Shown: positions 6,748 to 18,776, counted from the first letter of the stretch. The stretch is 64,000 bases of DNA from Sphingomonas sp. Leaf34 (GCF_001421805.1 NZ_LMLC01000001.1:62001-126000); one strand, 5' to 3'. A program made the numbers and translations. Notes: generated by a model not told the origin, from the sequence alone.

Positions 6748-9700
6748 TCAGAAGCGGATCTTGACCGATCCCTTGTACGACTGGTTCGAGACGTCCTTGC
6801 GCTCGACCGTGGTGTCGGCACCGATCGAGAGGTCGACACGGTCGCCGACTAGCGTCAGCCCGGCGCTGACCTCGCCCCAGTTCTTGTCCTGCCGGGCGAG
6901 CGCGAACAGCGCGTTCGGGCCGATCCCGCCGACAAAGTTCGCGCCGAAATAGCCCGGCGTCGACTGGAAGTCGTGGACGTAGTTCGCCGCCGCATAGGGT
7001 CGGACCGATCCGCCGCCGCTGAGCGTCAGCCCGGCGCGCCCCTGGACGCTGTCGAAGCTGTCGCGGTCGAAGAACAGCGCCGGAGCCTCACCGCGTTCAA
7101 GCGATTTTTCGAAGCCGATATGGCTCGCGCGGAGCGAGACACGCGGCCCGACCTTGAGCGACGACAGGTCGAAGGCCTTGCCGAGACCGACCTCGCTGAT
7201 CACGGTCAGCGCACTGTCGCTGCTGCGCAGACGAGCGTTGGTACCGACCACACCGACGGTACGATCGGTTCGCGTGACGAACGCACCCGCGCTGAACTGC
7301 GAATCGAGGACGATCCCCGACGCGGTCTCCAGCTTGCCGTACAGCGTCCCCTGGTACAATTCGCCCTCGGCGCGCTGGGCCACCCCGCCGGTGGTGCCAT
7401 CGGTGTTGGTATAGGCAAACGAGAAGCCGATCACCGCGGCTTCACCAGCCTGCTTCTCAAGCCCGCCGGCGATGAAATACCCATCGAACCTGTCATGCCC
7501 GCCAAACGGATTGGCGCCCGGCATCGAGCGGCTCTTGCCGTCGATATAGCCGCCGGCGAGGAAGCCGCTCATGTCGTCGGGAAGACGGCCCTGCTGCACC
7601 ATGGTGCCGCTCGAATCGCTCATCATGTCCTGCCCGCCGGGACGGTCGGTCGCCATCAGTGAGGCAAGCTGGACGGGCTTGCCGATCAGCGCAAGCGTGC
7701 CGCCGAGCCCGCCGCGCGTGTCCACCTGCGCGAGGTGATCACGGTAGAAACGCGACATCGTGTCGATCGAGGCGATGCCCAGGCTGGTCTTGAGCGTTTC
7801 CGCCCGCGGGGCGAGCCCCTCCAGCGTCGAGCGGATCGTCGCCGCATTCTGCAGATCGAGCGTGCCATACAGCCCGCTCAGGCTCGTATAATTGGACCGG
7901 TTCTGGTCGAGGAGCTGGGCATAGGCACCCTGCACCGGAGTCGCCGCGACGACGCTGCGATACTGCCCCGCGAGGATCCGCACCTGCACCGCATTGGTGC
8001 TGTAGACGTAGCTCGGTGTCAGGATCGCGCTGAGCGGGGTGGCGGCATTGAACGCACCGCTGATCCCGCCCTGCGCGGTCACGATCGTGTAAAGATCGTT
8101 ATACCGGATCGTCTGCCCGGTGACGGGAGCGAAACCGACACTGCCGCCAAGATTGACGATCCCGTTGGTCGCCGCACCGCTCGCGTTGAACGTCGTCGCC
8201 GCGAACGCGAGCCTGTCCGACGTACCATTGGGTCCGAGATCGACGAGCAGGTTGGTACCTGACGCGAGGATGCCGTTGCCGGCGATCGTGAGCGTGCCGG
8301 TCGTCCCCATCGTGCCGGGCGCGATCATTCCCGAAACGCTCGTAAAGAACGGCGTTGTGATCCGCCCCGAGCCGGTCAGCAGCCCCGTCATCATGAAGTA
8401 ATCGCCCGGCGTCGTGATCATGCCGTCGTTCTGGACGGTGCCGGTCATCTGGTTGATCGTCATCAGGCTGGTCAGCGACCCCGCCGCCGTGACCGCGAGC
8501 CTGGCCGTGCCACCCGCGACGGTGAACTTGTCGACCGTCACCGCCGAACCCAGCGTGGTGGTGCCTGCCGCGGTGAGGCTGACGTCGTAATAGCGGGCGC
8601 TGCGCTGGATCGTGCGATCCGGGTCGATGTTGTTCGGGATGAAGTTCGTCGCGCCCGGCAGGCCGTTGGCAAGCGTCGGCGACAGCACCGCCAGCGCCAC
8701 CGCGTCCGTACCCGCTTGCGCCACACTCTCCGCGCCGGCCAGCAGCGACGCGTCGGCTTTGCCGCCCTGCGCTGCGGTTTCCAGCATCATGCCACGGCCA
8801 GCGACACCGCCTGTCGCAATCTTGGTAACCACGGCTGGCGTCGCGCCGGTCGTCGTCACCGGGACGCCGTCGATTGTCTCGACACCCGTCTTCACATCGA
8901 CGCAATCGGTCTGGAAACAGACCTGGCCGAATTTGTTACCATCACCCGCGATTCCCGCGCCGGTGGTGGTCGGCACGCCATTCACCAGTTTGCCGTCGAC
9001 GATGATCTGATAGTTCGGGTCGAGCGCGGTCACCCAATGCGACGCATCGGTCCAGGCTCCGTCGCCCGCCTTGGTCTGCGCGTATCGATACGGGTTGTTC
9101 GCCGCGATATAATCGGAGAACAGATACAGCGGCTGGTAGAAGCTCTCGGTGCCATAGGCGCCGAACGGGGTCGCGCCGAAGAAGCGGCTGCCGCCCGACA
9201 GGACGCCGATGACGACCTGCTTGGCGAATGTCCGGTCGAGAATCAGCGGACCGCCCGAATCACCGCCGGCAGTCGTGCCTTCCTTTGGCAGCGCATCGTC
9301 CTTGAACAGGTTAAAGTCGTACGGGCTGGCCGCCGCGGTGCCGCGCCGGGGATCGTCGAAGTCGAGCTGGTAGAGATTCTGCGGCAGGCCGCTGGTCGAT
9401 CCAAACAGGAACGCGTCACGGTCGTCGAACGAGCCAAGGATCCCGATCGTGTTCTCGGCGATGCGACGGCGGAAATCGATACCGTTGGTGTCGCCGACCA
9501 GCGTCCCGCCCTGCCCGCTGCGGCCATAGCCGGTGATCGTCACATGATAGCCGGTTCCGGTCGTCGCGCCGATCGCGGCGGGCGCCGGCAGTGCCGACAG
9601 CAGCAACGCCCAGGTCGGCACGTTGGCGGCCGGCGTATCGAGCGTCGCGATCGCGACATCGCCCTGGATGAAGTTCAGCCCAAGCCCAAGCTTCAGCGAG

Positions 9701-10272
9701 TCGGCGTTATAGACGACCTGGTTGACGTTGTAGAGGAAGTTGGCAGCATTGGTCTTGTACTGCTGCGTATTGACCGCACCGCTCGCGGTGGTCGGCAGGA
9801 ACCAGTCGATCACCGCGGGGCGGTTGTTCGTCGCGAAGCCGAATGCGATCGGGATACCACCGCCCTTAGACCCGTATTCCCACGGATTCTGTGCCCCCGT
9901 GCCGGCGCCATTCGCGTTGACGCAGTGCGCGGCGAAGATGACCGTGCGCGGGTTGATCAGCGTGCCGGTGCAGATCCCCAGACCGCCGCCGCCCGAGTCT
10001 ATCGTCATCTGCCCGACGCCATTGACGCCGCCCGCGACGTCCTGGGCACTGGTCGGCGTGCCCGGCCCGCTGATGACGATGCTCGGCTGCGTCACCAGAT
10101 CGGCGGGATTGAGCGTGCTGCCATACGCCGTCACGTCGGCGCTCGTCGGCCGGCCCTGAGCGGAGGCGAATGTCGGTACCGAGGCCGCGATGAGCATCGC
10201 GCTGGAGGTGAGCAGACCGGTACGGACGTGACGCGATAAGAAACCCGATGTGGAACGCGCAGAAACAGCCAT
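6748..10272 (-). CDS. autotransporter with trypsin-like serine protease passenger
   Basis: A 1174-residue exported protein. Residues 1-38 form a signal peptide ending FASAQ. The passenger begins with a trypsin-like (S1-type) domain whose triad is visible: H116 in FAAHC, D205 in GDVAIA, S339 in GGDSGGP. A long repeat-poor beta-helix-like region follows. The last 270 or so residues form an autotransporter beta-barrel ending in phenylalanine (KIRF), as outer-membrane barrels do. ATG at 10272 follows GGGGGAAG at good spacing. Likely role: a surface-anchored or released protease; the target is unknown. The gene is monocistronic and divergent from aconitase. Confidence 0.92.
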   Translation of the reverse strand: MAVSARSTSGFLSRHVRTGLLTSSAMLIAASVPTFASAQGRPTSADVTAYGSTLNPADLVTQPSIVISGPGTPTSAQDVAGGVNGVGQMTIDSGGGGLGICTGTLINPRTVIFAAHCVNANGAGTGAQNPWEYGSKGGGIPIAFGFATNNRPAVIDWFLPTTASGAVNTQQYKTNAANFLYNVNQVVYNADSLKLGLGLNFIQGDVAIATLDTPAANVPTWALLLSALPAPAAIGATTGTGYHVTITGYGRSGQGGTLVGDTNGIDFRRRIAENTIGILGSFDDRDAFLFGSTSGLPQNLYQLDFDDPRRGTAAASPYDFNLFKDDALPKEGTTAGGDSGGPLILDRTFAKQVVIGVLSGGSRFFGATPFGAYGTESFYQPLYLFSDYIAANNPYRYAQTKAGDGAWTDASHWVTALDPNYQIIVDGKLVNGVPTTTGAGIAGDGNKFGQVCFQTDCVDVKTGVETIDGVPVTTTGATPAVVTKIATGGVAGRGMMLETAAQGGKADASLLAGAESVAQAGTDAVALAVLSPTLANGLPGATNFIPNNIDPDRTIQRSARYYDVSLTAAGTTTLGSAVTVDKFTVAGGTARLAVTAAGSLTSLMTINQMTGTVQNDGMITTPGDYFMMTGLLTGSGRITTPFFTSVSGMIAPGTMGTTGTLTIAGNGILASGTNLLVDLGPNGTSDRLAFAATTFNASGAATNGIVNLGGSVGFAPVTGQTIRYNDLYTIVTAQGGISGAFNAATPLSAILTPSYVYSTNAVQVRILAGQYRSVVAATPVQGAYAQLLDQNRSNYTSLSGLYGTLDLQNAATIRSTLEGLAPRAETLKTSLGIASIDTMSRFYRDHLAQVDTRGGLGGTLALIGKPVQLASLMATDRPGGQDMMSDSSGTMVQQGRLPDDMSGFLAGGYIDGKSRSMPGANPFGGHDRFDGYFIAGGLEKQAGEAAVIGFSFAYTNTDGTTGGVAQRAEGELYQGTLYGKLETASGIVLDSQFSAGAFVTRTDRTVGVVGTNARLRSSDSALTVISEVGLGKAFDLSSLKVGPRVSLRASHIGFEKSLERGEAPALFFDRDSFDSVQGRAGLTLSGGGSVRPYAAANYVHDFQSTPGYFGANFVGGIGPNALFALARQDKNWGEVSAGLTLVGDRVDLSIGADTTVERKDVSNQSYKGSVKIRF

Positions 10273-10634
10273 GCTTACTTCCCCCGATATCGGCCGCCCT
10301 TTTGGAACGTGCCTCAAATCGGATGCTATGCACGCCATTTCGGGTGCGCAATCGCCGACCGACCCGTTTTGACTGAATAGTGATAAAACGCGACATTCGC
10401 GGCAAATTTGTCACGCTTGATCGATCCGCGACGAACGTGAGCCGACCCTGCCGCGTGTCCACCCCCGGCATTGGCGCGATCATCTTGCACCCGCACCCTT
10501 CCCCGATCCCGCCCCCCTTGCTAAGGCCCCCGCGGTAACAGCATTTTTCGCTCGGTCCCCGACGCGCCCGCGTGGCCTATATGGCCGCTTTCCCCTCGGC
10601 GCCCGGCGGCCCGACGCCCACGGGAAGGACCCCT
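10273..10634. other. divergent promoter region, autotransporter / acnA
   Basis: About 362 bases hold both promoters. A TATATG at about 10577-10582 could be a -10 for acnA, but no good -35 accompanies it. A GC-poor stretch around 10370-10420 is the likely control region for the autotransporter. No gene or repeat is supported. Confidence 0.4.
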
Positions 10635-13319
<2,685 letters not shown>

Positions 13320-13328
13320 GCGACTGGC

Positions 13329-13354
13329 GTCGTCCCGGAGCGATCCGGGACGAC
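13329..13354 (+). terminator. acnA hairpin terminator
   Basis: A perfect 10-bp stem (GTCGTCCCGG / CCGGGACGAC) with a 6-base loop starts 9 bases after the acnA stop. A TTTT lies about 10 bases downstream of the stem. Confidence 0.65.
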
Positions 13355-13382
13355 GACGCTGTTTTAAGCTACCCGAGTTACC

Positions 13383-13464
13383 GTCATCCCAGCGAAAGCT
13401 GGGATATCCCCGTGAGGCTCATGTCGCCCACCACGAGGGATATCCCAGCGTTCGCTGGGATGAC
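13383..13464. repeat. REPIN-like paired hairpin, family 2 (GTCATCC type)
   Basis: An 82-base inverted pair. The outer arms GTCATCCCAGCGAAAGCTGG and its near-complement CCAGCGTTCGCTGGGATGAC can each fold as a small hairpin and pair with each other. It lies downstream of acnA. Related copies are at 18857, 26512 and 52336. Confidence 0.75.
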
Positions 13465-13472
13465 GTGTATTG

Positions 13473-13598
13473 GATCCTCCCCCGCCAAGGGGAGGTGGCG
13501 CCGGAGGCGTCGGAGGGGGCGGACACGGAACCACGGTTTCCCTTACCTCCCCCTCCGTCAGGCAAGTGCCTGCCACCTCCCCCTGGCGGGGGAGGATC
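13473..13598. repeat. REPIN-like paired hairpin, family 1 (GATCCTCCCCC type), copy A
   Basis: A 126-base element bounded by GATCCTCCCCCGCC and its complement GGCGGGGGAGGATC. The inner parts of the arms (GGAGGTGGCGCCGGAGGCG, and a CGTCAGGCAAGTGCCTGCC arm) form individual hairpins. Copies B-D elsewhere in the window share over 100 bases of this layout. Confidence 0.85.
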
Positions 13599-13655
13599 GG
13601 TTAGACAGTGATATTTGAGACCGGTCCCCGCGCGACGCGTGCCGCGCTATCCCTG

Positions 13656-13785
13656 GCCCAAAAAAGGCGGGGCGACCGTGATGGTCGCCCCGTAGTTCAG
13701 GGAGAGGACCGGGACGGGGGAGACCCGGTCAGGTCGCCGACCACAGGGGGAGAGGGGCGGCGACGCACTCTCTTTCGCGTGCATA
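13656..13785 (-). ncRNA. candidate small RNA or structured 3'UTR of the efflux operon
   Basis: On the reverse strand, downstream of the TolC-like gene, three ordered hairpins occur. The first is GGTC-GGC-GACC (13732-13742 region). The second is a 7-bp stem GACCGGG/CCCGGTC with the pyrimidine loop TCTCCCCCGT. The third is a 9-bp terminator (GGGGCGACC/GGTCGCCCC) followed by six Ts. Two more C-rich stretches (CCCCTCTCCCCC and CTCTCCCT) look single-stranded and could pair with Shine-Dalgarno sequences, as in C-rich-loop small RNAs of alphaproteobacteria. It could be processed from the operon mRNA or have its own promoter; I found no convincing promoter. The small ORF overlapping it runs through the terminator, so it is not favoured. 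Confidence 0.5.
13660..13691 (-). terminator. Rho-independent terminator of the efflux operon / candidate sRNA
   Basis: A 9-bp GC stem with a 5-base loop, then GCC and six consecutive Ts on the reverse strand. It is the best intrinsic terminator in the window and ends transcription from the 18.1-13.9 kb operon. Confidence 0.85.
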
Positions 13786-13877
13786 TGTTGCAGGAATATG
13801 TCGGGGCCGACGTGACGATAATTTAATGCGAGGCCGCGCGCCGCGTCAGGAGGACGCGGCACCGCACTCCGCCGCCG

Positions 13878-15344
13878 TCACTCCGTCCGATCCCAGCCAC
13901 CGCCGAGCGCCTTGAACAACGCCACCGTCAGCTGCCGCAACTGCGCATCGCTCGCCACCAGCTGCTCGCGCGCCGCCAGCACGTCGGTCTGCGTGTTCAG
14001 CACGGTATCCTGCGCCACGAACCCGGTTTGATACTGGGATTGCGCGGCGTTCGCGCTGCTCTGCGCATCGACGACCGCGCGCTGCAACGCCGCGTTCCGG
14101 CGGCGCTCGGCGGCGATCTGCGCGAGCGGATCCTCAACATCGCGCAACGCCTGCAACACGGTCGAGCGATAGCGCAGATACGCCTGCTCGCGGTCTTCCT
14201 CGCGCGATTTCACGGTTGCCTTGCGGCGGCCCCAGTCAAGCAGCGGGAACTGCGCCGCACCGCTCGCCGTCAGTTGCAGGCTGTCGCCCGAGAACAGATT
14301 GCCGAGCGCGGTCGAGATCAGCTGGGTCATGCCGGTCAGGCTGAACCTGGGATACATGTCCGCCACCGCGACGCCGATATCCGCGGTCGCGGCCGCGAGC
14401 TCGCGCTCCGCCGCGCGGACGTCAGGACGGCGACGCAACAGCTCCGATGGCAACCCGGCGGGGATCGCCGGCACGCCCAGCGGCGCAACCGACGGCGCGG
14501 CGAGTTCGCTCATCAGCGTCGCGGGCGGCTCGCCGAGCAGGATTGCCAGCGCGTGCATCCGCACGTCGACGTCCGCGCGGACCGGTTCGGCACGCGCCTC
14601 GGTCGAGGTGATCGAGGCGCGCTGGCGCGTGACGTCGATCGACGGGACCAGACCGACCTTGGCGATGTTGCCCGCGATCGTCAGCGCGCGGCGCTGGTTG
14701 GCGATCTCGCTCTCGATCGTCGCAATCTGCACCTGGTCGAGCCGCAGCGCGAAATAGGCCTGTGCGACTTCGGCCGCCAGCGTCACCGCGGCGTCGCGTT
14801 TCGACCAGACCGCGGCCTCGGTCCGCGCCCGCGCGCCTTCGGTGCTGCGCCGGACGCCGCCGAACAGGTCAAGCTCCCAGCTGGCGTCGAATCCGACCGA
14901 ATAGGTTGTGATCCCGCTCCCGGGCAGCGCGATGCCCCCGGTCGAGCCGGTCCCGCCGGCCCCCGTGCCGCCGCTGAACGCGCGCGCGATCGATGAGAGG
15001 CCGGCGTTCTTGCTGAACTCGATGTGGCTTGGGCTGGCGCTGGCATTGACGCTCGGCAGTCCTTGCGAGCGCGCGACAAGCTCCTGCAACCGGGCCTGGC
15101 GCACGCGCGAGGCGGCGATCGCGATGTCGGGATTGCCCTTCAGCGCGCGCTCGACAAGGCCATCGAGTTGACGATCGCCGAATGCCGACCACCAGCGCGC
15201 CGGGTCGACGGTCGCACCGACCGTGGCTTGCGGACCCACGAACGCCGGCGGCACCGCGATCTCGGGCGCGACGTAATTCGGGCCGACGGTGCACCCCGCG
15301 AGCAGGGCTGCAACCGCAACCATGATGAACCGCGCACGCATCAA
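13878..15344 (-). CDS. outer-membrane efflux lipoprotein, NodT/OprM (TolC) family
   Basis: A 488-residue outer-membrane channel subunit. It starts with a lipoprotein signal peptide (lipobox LLAGC, Cys18) followed by TVGPNYVAPE, characteristic of the NodT family. Two OEP repeats with long coiled-coil helices fill the rest, including the family block GLPSELLRRRPDVRAAERELAAA (shown in part). It is the last gene of an operon with an EmrB-like pump and an EmrA-like adaptor, and its ATG overlaps the pump stop. Together they should form a tripartite exporter across both membranes. Confidence 0.93.
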   Translation of the reverse strand: MMRARFIMVAVAALLAGCTVGPNYVAPEIAVPPAFVGPQATVGATVDPARWWSAFGDRQLDGLVERALKGNPDIAIAASRVRQARLQELVARSQGLPSVNASASPSHIEFSKNAGLSSIARAFSGGTGAGGTGSTGGIALPGSGITTYSVGFDASWELDLFGGVRRSTEGARARTEAAVWSKRDAAVTLAAEVAQAYFALRLDQVQIATIESEIANQRRALTIAGNIAKVGLVPSIDVTRQRASITSTEARAEPVRADVDVRMHALAILLGEPPATLMSELAAPSVAPLGVPAIPAGLPSELLRRRPDVRAAERELAAATADIGVAVADMYPRFSLTGMTQLISTALGNLFSGDSLQLTASGAAQFPLLDWGRRKATVKSREEDREQAYLRYRSTVLQALRDVEDPLAQIAAERRRNAALQRAVVDAQSSANAAQSQYQTGFVAQDTVLNTQTDVLAAREQLVASDAQLRQLTVALFKALGGGWDRTE

Positions 15345-16954
15345 TGCATCCCTCCCGAGGGGGCGCCGCCGGTCTTGCCGGAGCGCATGAACAATACCAG
15401 TGGCGCGACGACCAGCACGACCACCATCATCGCGCGGAACACGTCGAGAAAGGCGAGCATCGTCGCCTGTCGCTGCATCTGGCTGTAGAGAACCGCCAGA
15501 GGCGTCGTCGCATCGCCCTGCCCGCCGAACACGCTCGCCGCCTTCTCCATCCAGTCGTTGTAGTTCGGATCGAGTGGATTGAGCGTCTGCGTCAGCTCCG
15601 ACTGGTGCCGCTGCAACCCGCCGGCGAGTTGGGTCTGCGCGAAGCAGATGCCGATCGTGCCGCCGAGATTTCGCGAGACGTTGAGCAGGCTCGATGCCTG
15701 CGCGGTCTGCGTCTGCTTGAGCCCGACATAGGCGATCGCGTTGATCGGCACGAACAGGAACGGCAGCGCCATTGCCTGGAACAGCCGCGCGAACGCCGCA
15801 TCCGAAAACGCGATGTCCGCGCTAAGATGGCTCATGTTCCACAGCGCGAACGCCTGCACCAGCAGCGCCGGGAACAGCAGGAAGCGGACATCGACCAACC
15901 CGCTCAGCCGCCCCGCGAACGGCACCATCACGAGCGTCGCCAGACCGCCGGCGGTCAGCGCGAGGCCCGCGTCGAGCGAACTGTAGCCCAGCACCTGTTG
16001 CAGCATCTGCGGGATCAGCTGCGTCGTCCCGAACAGGATCATGCCGGTGACGCCCATCACGCCGATCGTCAGCGCGAAGTTGCGATTCTTCATCAGCTTG
16101 AGGTCGATCACCGGGTCCTTGTGGTTCAGTTCCCAGACGACGAGCGCGACCAACGACACCGCGGCAATAATCGCCGACATGACGATGAAGCCGCTCGCGA
16201 ACCAGTCCTCGCGCTCGCCTCGGTCGAAGGTGAGCTCGAGAAAGCCCAGGCCCAGTGCGACCAGCGCCACGCCGACATAGTCGATCGTCAGGCCGTTCTT
16301 GAACCGCTCGTCGCGATCCTTCTTCACCTGCTCAGGCTCGTCGACGAACGTCTCGACCAGGAACCAGGCGAGGATACCGACGGGCACATTGATCAGGAAC
16401 ACCCAGTGCCAGCTCGAATATTCGACGATGTACCCGCCCAGCGTCGGCCCGAGCACGGGGCCGACGACGACCACGATCGCGAACGCAGCGAACGCCATGC
16501 CGCGTTGCTTGGGCGGGAAGGTATCGGCGAGGATCGACTGCTCGACCGGCGCGAGTCCACCGCCGCCGATGCCCTGCAGCACGCGCGCGACGACGAGCGT
16601 GCCGATGTTCGGCGCCAGCCCGCACAGCAGCGAAGCGAGCGTGAACAACGCGATCGACATCAGGAAATAGCGCTTCCGGCCGATCGCGTCGGACAGCCAG
16701 CCCGAGATCGGGATGACGATCGCGTTGGCGACGAGGTAGCTGGTCAGCACCCATGTCGCCTGATCGGTGGTGATCGACAGCCCGCCCGAGATATGATCGA
16801 GCGCGACGTTGGCGATCGAGGTGTCGAGCACCTCCATGAAGGTCGGGATCGAGATGATCGCGACGATCAGCCACGGACTGTACTTGCCCGCCGCCGATCG
16901 GTTCGGCGACCATGTATGGCCGCCGCCCGCATCGGCCTTTGCGGCCTTCGCCAC
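15341..16954 (-). CDS. DHA2-family MFS drug transporter, EmrB/QacA type
   Basis: A 537-residue inner-membrane drug:proton antiporter with about 14 predicted membrane segments. Motifs include GWLSDAIGRKRYF (motif A) and GPVLGPTLGGYIVE (motif C, antiporter-specific). TSIANVALDHISG in TM1 is typical of EmrB. The GTG at 16954 is one base after the stop of the adaptor gene; the longer frame from 17035 is rejected since it overlaps the adaptor. It pairs with the HlyD-type adaptor upstream and the OprM-type channel downstream. Confidence 0.92.
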   Translation of the reverse strand: MAKAAKADAGGGHTWSPNRSAAGKYSPWLIVAIISIPTFMEVLDTSIANVALDHISGGLSITTDQATWVLTSYLVANAIVIPISGWLSDAIGRKRYFLMSIALFTLASLLCGLAPNIGTLVVARVLQGIGGGGLAPVEQSILADTFPPKQRGMAFAAFAIVVVVGPVLGPTLGGYIVEYSSWHWVFLINVPVGILAWFLVETFVDEPEQVKKDRDERFKNGLTIDYVGVALVALGLGFLELTFDRGEREDWFASGFIVMSAIIAAVSLVALVVWELNHKDPVIDLKLMKNRNFALTIGVMGVTGMILFGTTQLIPQMLQQVLGYSSLDAGLALTAGGLATLVMVPFAGRLSGLVDVRFLLFPALLVQAFALWNMSHLSADIAFSDAAFARLFQAMALPFLFVPINAIAYVGLKQTQTAQASSLLNVSRNLGGTIGICFAQTQLAGGLQRHQSELTQTLNPLDPNYNDWMEKAASVFGGQGDATTPLAVLYSQMQRQATMLAFLDVFRAMMVVVLVVAPLVLFMRSGKTGGAPSGGMH

Positions 16955-16955
16955 C

Positions 16956-18128
16956 TCAGCGGACCTTGACGGTCGGCACCACCGACATGCCGGGGCCGAT
17001 CGGATAGCGCTTCGGATCGGGGCCGTTCTTTGCATCGAAGACGATCCGCACGGGCACGCGCTGGACGACCTTCACGTAATTGCCCGTCGCGTTCTGCGGC
17101 GGCAGCAAGGCGAACGCCTGGCCCGCGCCGCGCTGGATCGAATCGACATGACCCTTGAACTCGACACCGGGATACGCGTCGACATGAATGTCGACGGGCT
17201 GGCCGATCTTCATGAGCGTCAGCTGCGTTTCCTTGAAGTTCGCGGTCACCCACATCGTGTCGGGGACGATCGCCATCAGCTGCGTGCCGGGCGCGACATA
17301 GGAGCCGATATTGACCGAGCGGTTGACCACCTGCCCCGCAACCGGCGCGGTCAGGCGAAGGTCGCCGATCGCCACGTTCGCCTGATCGACCTGCGCACGC
17401 CGGGCGTCGATCACCGACCTGGCGGCACCGACTTGCCTGCGCGCAACCGTGATCTGCGCCGTGGCGGTATCGATCTGTTCGCGCGCCGCCGCGGCGTCCG
17501 CGGCCGTCTGGCGAGCGGTGGCCCGCGCCTGGTCGAGCTGTTGCCCGGCGACCGCGCTCGGATCGAGCCGCAGCAACGCCTCGTACCGCGCGAGGTCCTG
17601 CTGCGCCTTCACGGCGGCCGCCATCGGCACGCGGGCTTGTGCCGCAGCCTGCTGACGCTGCGCCTCGGCGGCGGTGACCTGCGCCTGCGCCTGCGCGAAT
17701 TGCGCGCGCGATTGCTGCTCGTTGGCCTGCGCTTCGGCGACCTGTGCGTCGCGACCCGACGCCTTGATCACCGCGAGCAGCCGGCCGGCCTCGACATGGC
17801 GGTTGTCGATATCGGCGACCTGCACCAGCGTGCCCGCGACCTGTGGCGCGAGGCGGACGATATGCGTGTCGACGAACGCGTCGTCGGTCGATTCGAACTG
17901 CCGCGCGTGGAGCCAGTACAGCACGCCGCCGATGATCAGCCCCCCGACGACGATGACCAGGATAATCCAGAACAGCGGCTTCTTGAACACCGACGGCTTC
18001 TTGTCGTCGTCGGACTCCTCGGACTCATCCTGCCGGTCGGTGTCGGACTTCTGGTTCTCGCCATTCGGATCGCGCTTGCGGTCCTCGTCGTCATGGTCGG
18101 TGTCGGAGTGGTTCGTCTGGTCGGTCAT
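16956..18128 (-). CDS. HlyD-family membrane-fusion adaptor, EmrA type
   Basis: A 390-residue periplasmic adaptor linking the EmrB-like pump to the outer-membrane channel. Residues 1-50 are unusually acidic and hydrophilic (runs of D, E and S); one membrane anchor follows (about 52-72, ending GVLYWLHARQFESTDDAFVD, the EmrA signature). Then come a lipoyl-type half motif, a long alanine/glutamine-rich coiled coil (about 115-235) and a beta-barrel domain with VTANFKETQL. It overlaps the tetR gene by 4 bases, so it follows the repressor in one operon. The acidic leader is longer than in E. coli EmrA. Confidence 0.92.
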   Translation of the reverse strand: MTDQTNHSDTDHDDEDRKRDPNGENQKSDTDRQDESEESDDDKKPSVFKKPLFWIILVIVVGGLIIGGVLYWLHARQFESTDDAFVDTHIVRLAPQVAGTLVQVADIDNRHVEAGRLLAVIKASGRDAQVAEAQANEQQSRAQFAQAQAQVTAAEAQRQQAAAQARVPMAAAVKAQQDLARYEALLRLDPSAVAGQQLDQARATARQTAADAAAAREQIDTATAQITVARRQVGAARSVIDARRAQVDQANVAIGDLRLTAPVAGQVVNRSVNIGSYVAPGTQLMAIVPDTMWVTANFKETQLTLMKIGQPVDIHVDAYPGVEFKGHVDSIQRGAGQAFALLPPQNATGNYVKVVQRVPVRIVFDAKNGPDPKRYPIGPGMSVVPTVKVR

Positions 18129-18763
18129 GCCTGGCCCTGTTCTTCAGCACGCATCGAATCGAGAATGGCGTCGATATTGGCGTCGATCCGCGCCTTGATA
18201 TCGAGAATGTCGGAAGCCTCGAGCGTGTCGCGCTCGAGCAGTTTGAGACAGGTCGCGCGGTTCGCACGCAACGTGATGACTTGCCCCATCAAGGTAATCG
18301 TCGCGATCCGTGCCGCGCGGACCTCGGCGTGTCCGGTCGCGATGCAGACCAGGTCGCCGAGCTTGCGCACCATCTGGCCCATCACGCCGCTGTAGATCCG
18401 CTCGAACGCCTCGCCCGGGTTCATCTGTTCGCGCAGGACGAACAGCGTCCAGTCGGCGCTCTCCGCGCTCGCCATCTTGTCCGCGAGCCGGCCGAGGATG
18501 CGGTGGATCTGCGCGCGTGCGCCGTCGGGATCATCGATGGCGATCTCAGGCGCGAGTTCGAGCGGATCGCCCATCACCGCCGACATCCGCTCGGCGATCC
18601 GGTCGGCAGCGGCGAGGTACAGCCCCTCCTTGCCGCCGTAATGATACGTGATCGACGACATCGCGGTGCCTGCCGCCGCGGCAATCCCGCGCGTGCTGGC
18701 CCCTTCGAGGCCCTTTGCACCGAATTCGCTGATCGCGATGTCGAGGAGTCGGGACTGAACCAC
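18125..18763 (-). CDS. TetR/AcrR-family regulator, CecR (DUF1956)-like
   Basis: A 212-residue repressor with an N-terminal helix-turn-helix (about 5-50; TRGIAAAAGTAMSSITYHYGG). Its C-terminal ligand domain contains LREQMNPGEAFERIY and looks like the CecR/YbiH C-terminal family. It is the first gene of the efflux operon and overlaps the adaptor gene, so it probably autoregulates and represses the pump. The GTG at 18763 is the only start in frame before an upstream stop. Palindromes just upstream are operator candidates. Confidence 0.9.
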   Translation of the reverse strand: MVQSRLLDIAISEFGAKGLEGASTRGIAAAAGTAMSSITYHYGGKEGLYLAAADRIAERMSAVMGDPLELAPEIAIDDPDGARAQIHRILGRLADKMASAESADWTLFVLREQMNPGEAFERIYSGVMGQMVRKLGDLVCIATGHAEVRAARIATITLMGQVITLRANRATCLKLLERDTLEASDILDIKARIDANIDAILDSMRAEEQGQA

Positions 18764-18776
18764 GCGGCGGCGTTTA

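Noticed and set aside
13473..13598. Possible CRISPR-like repeat array from the recurring CCTCCCCC motifs
   Set aside because: Repeats are single dispersed paired hairpins, not regular direct repeats with unique spacers, and no cas gene is present.
13647..13862. Small reverse-strand frame of 71 codons after the TolC-like gene
   Set aside because: The frame runs through the intrinsic terminator stem and T-run, has no ribosome-binding site and low-complexity composition. The region is better explained as a structured RNA.
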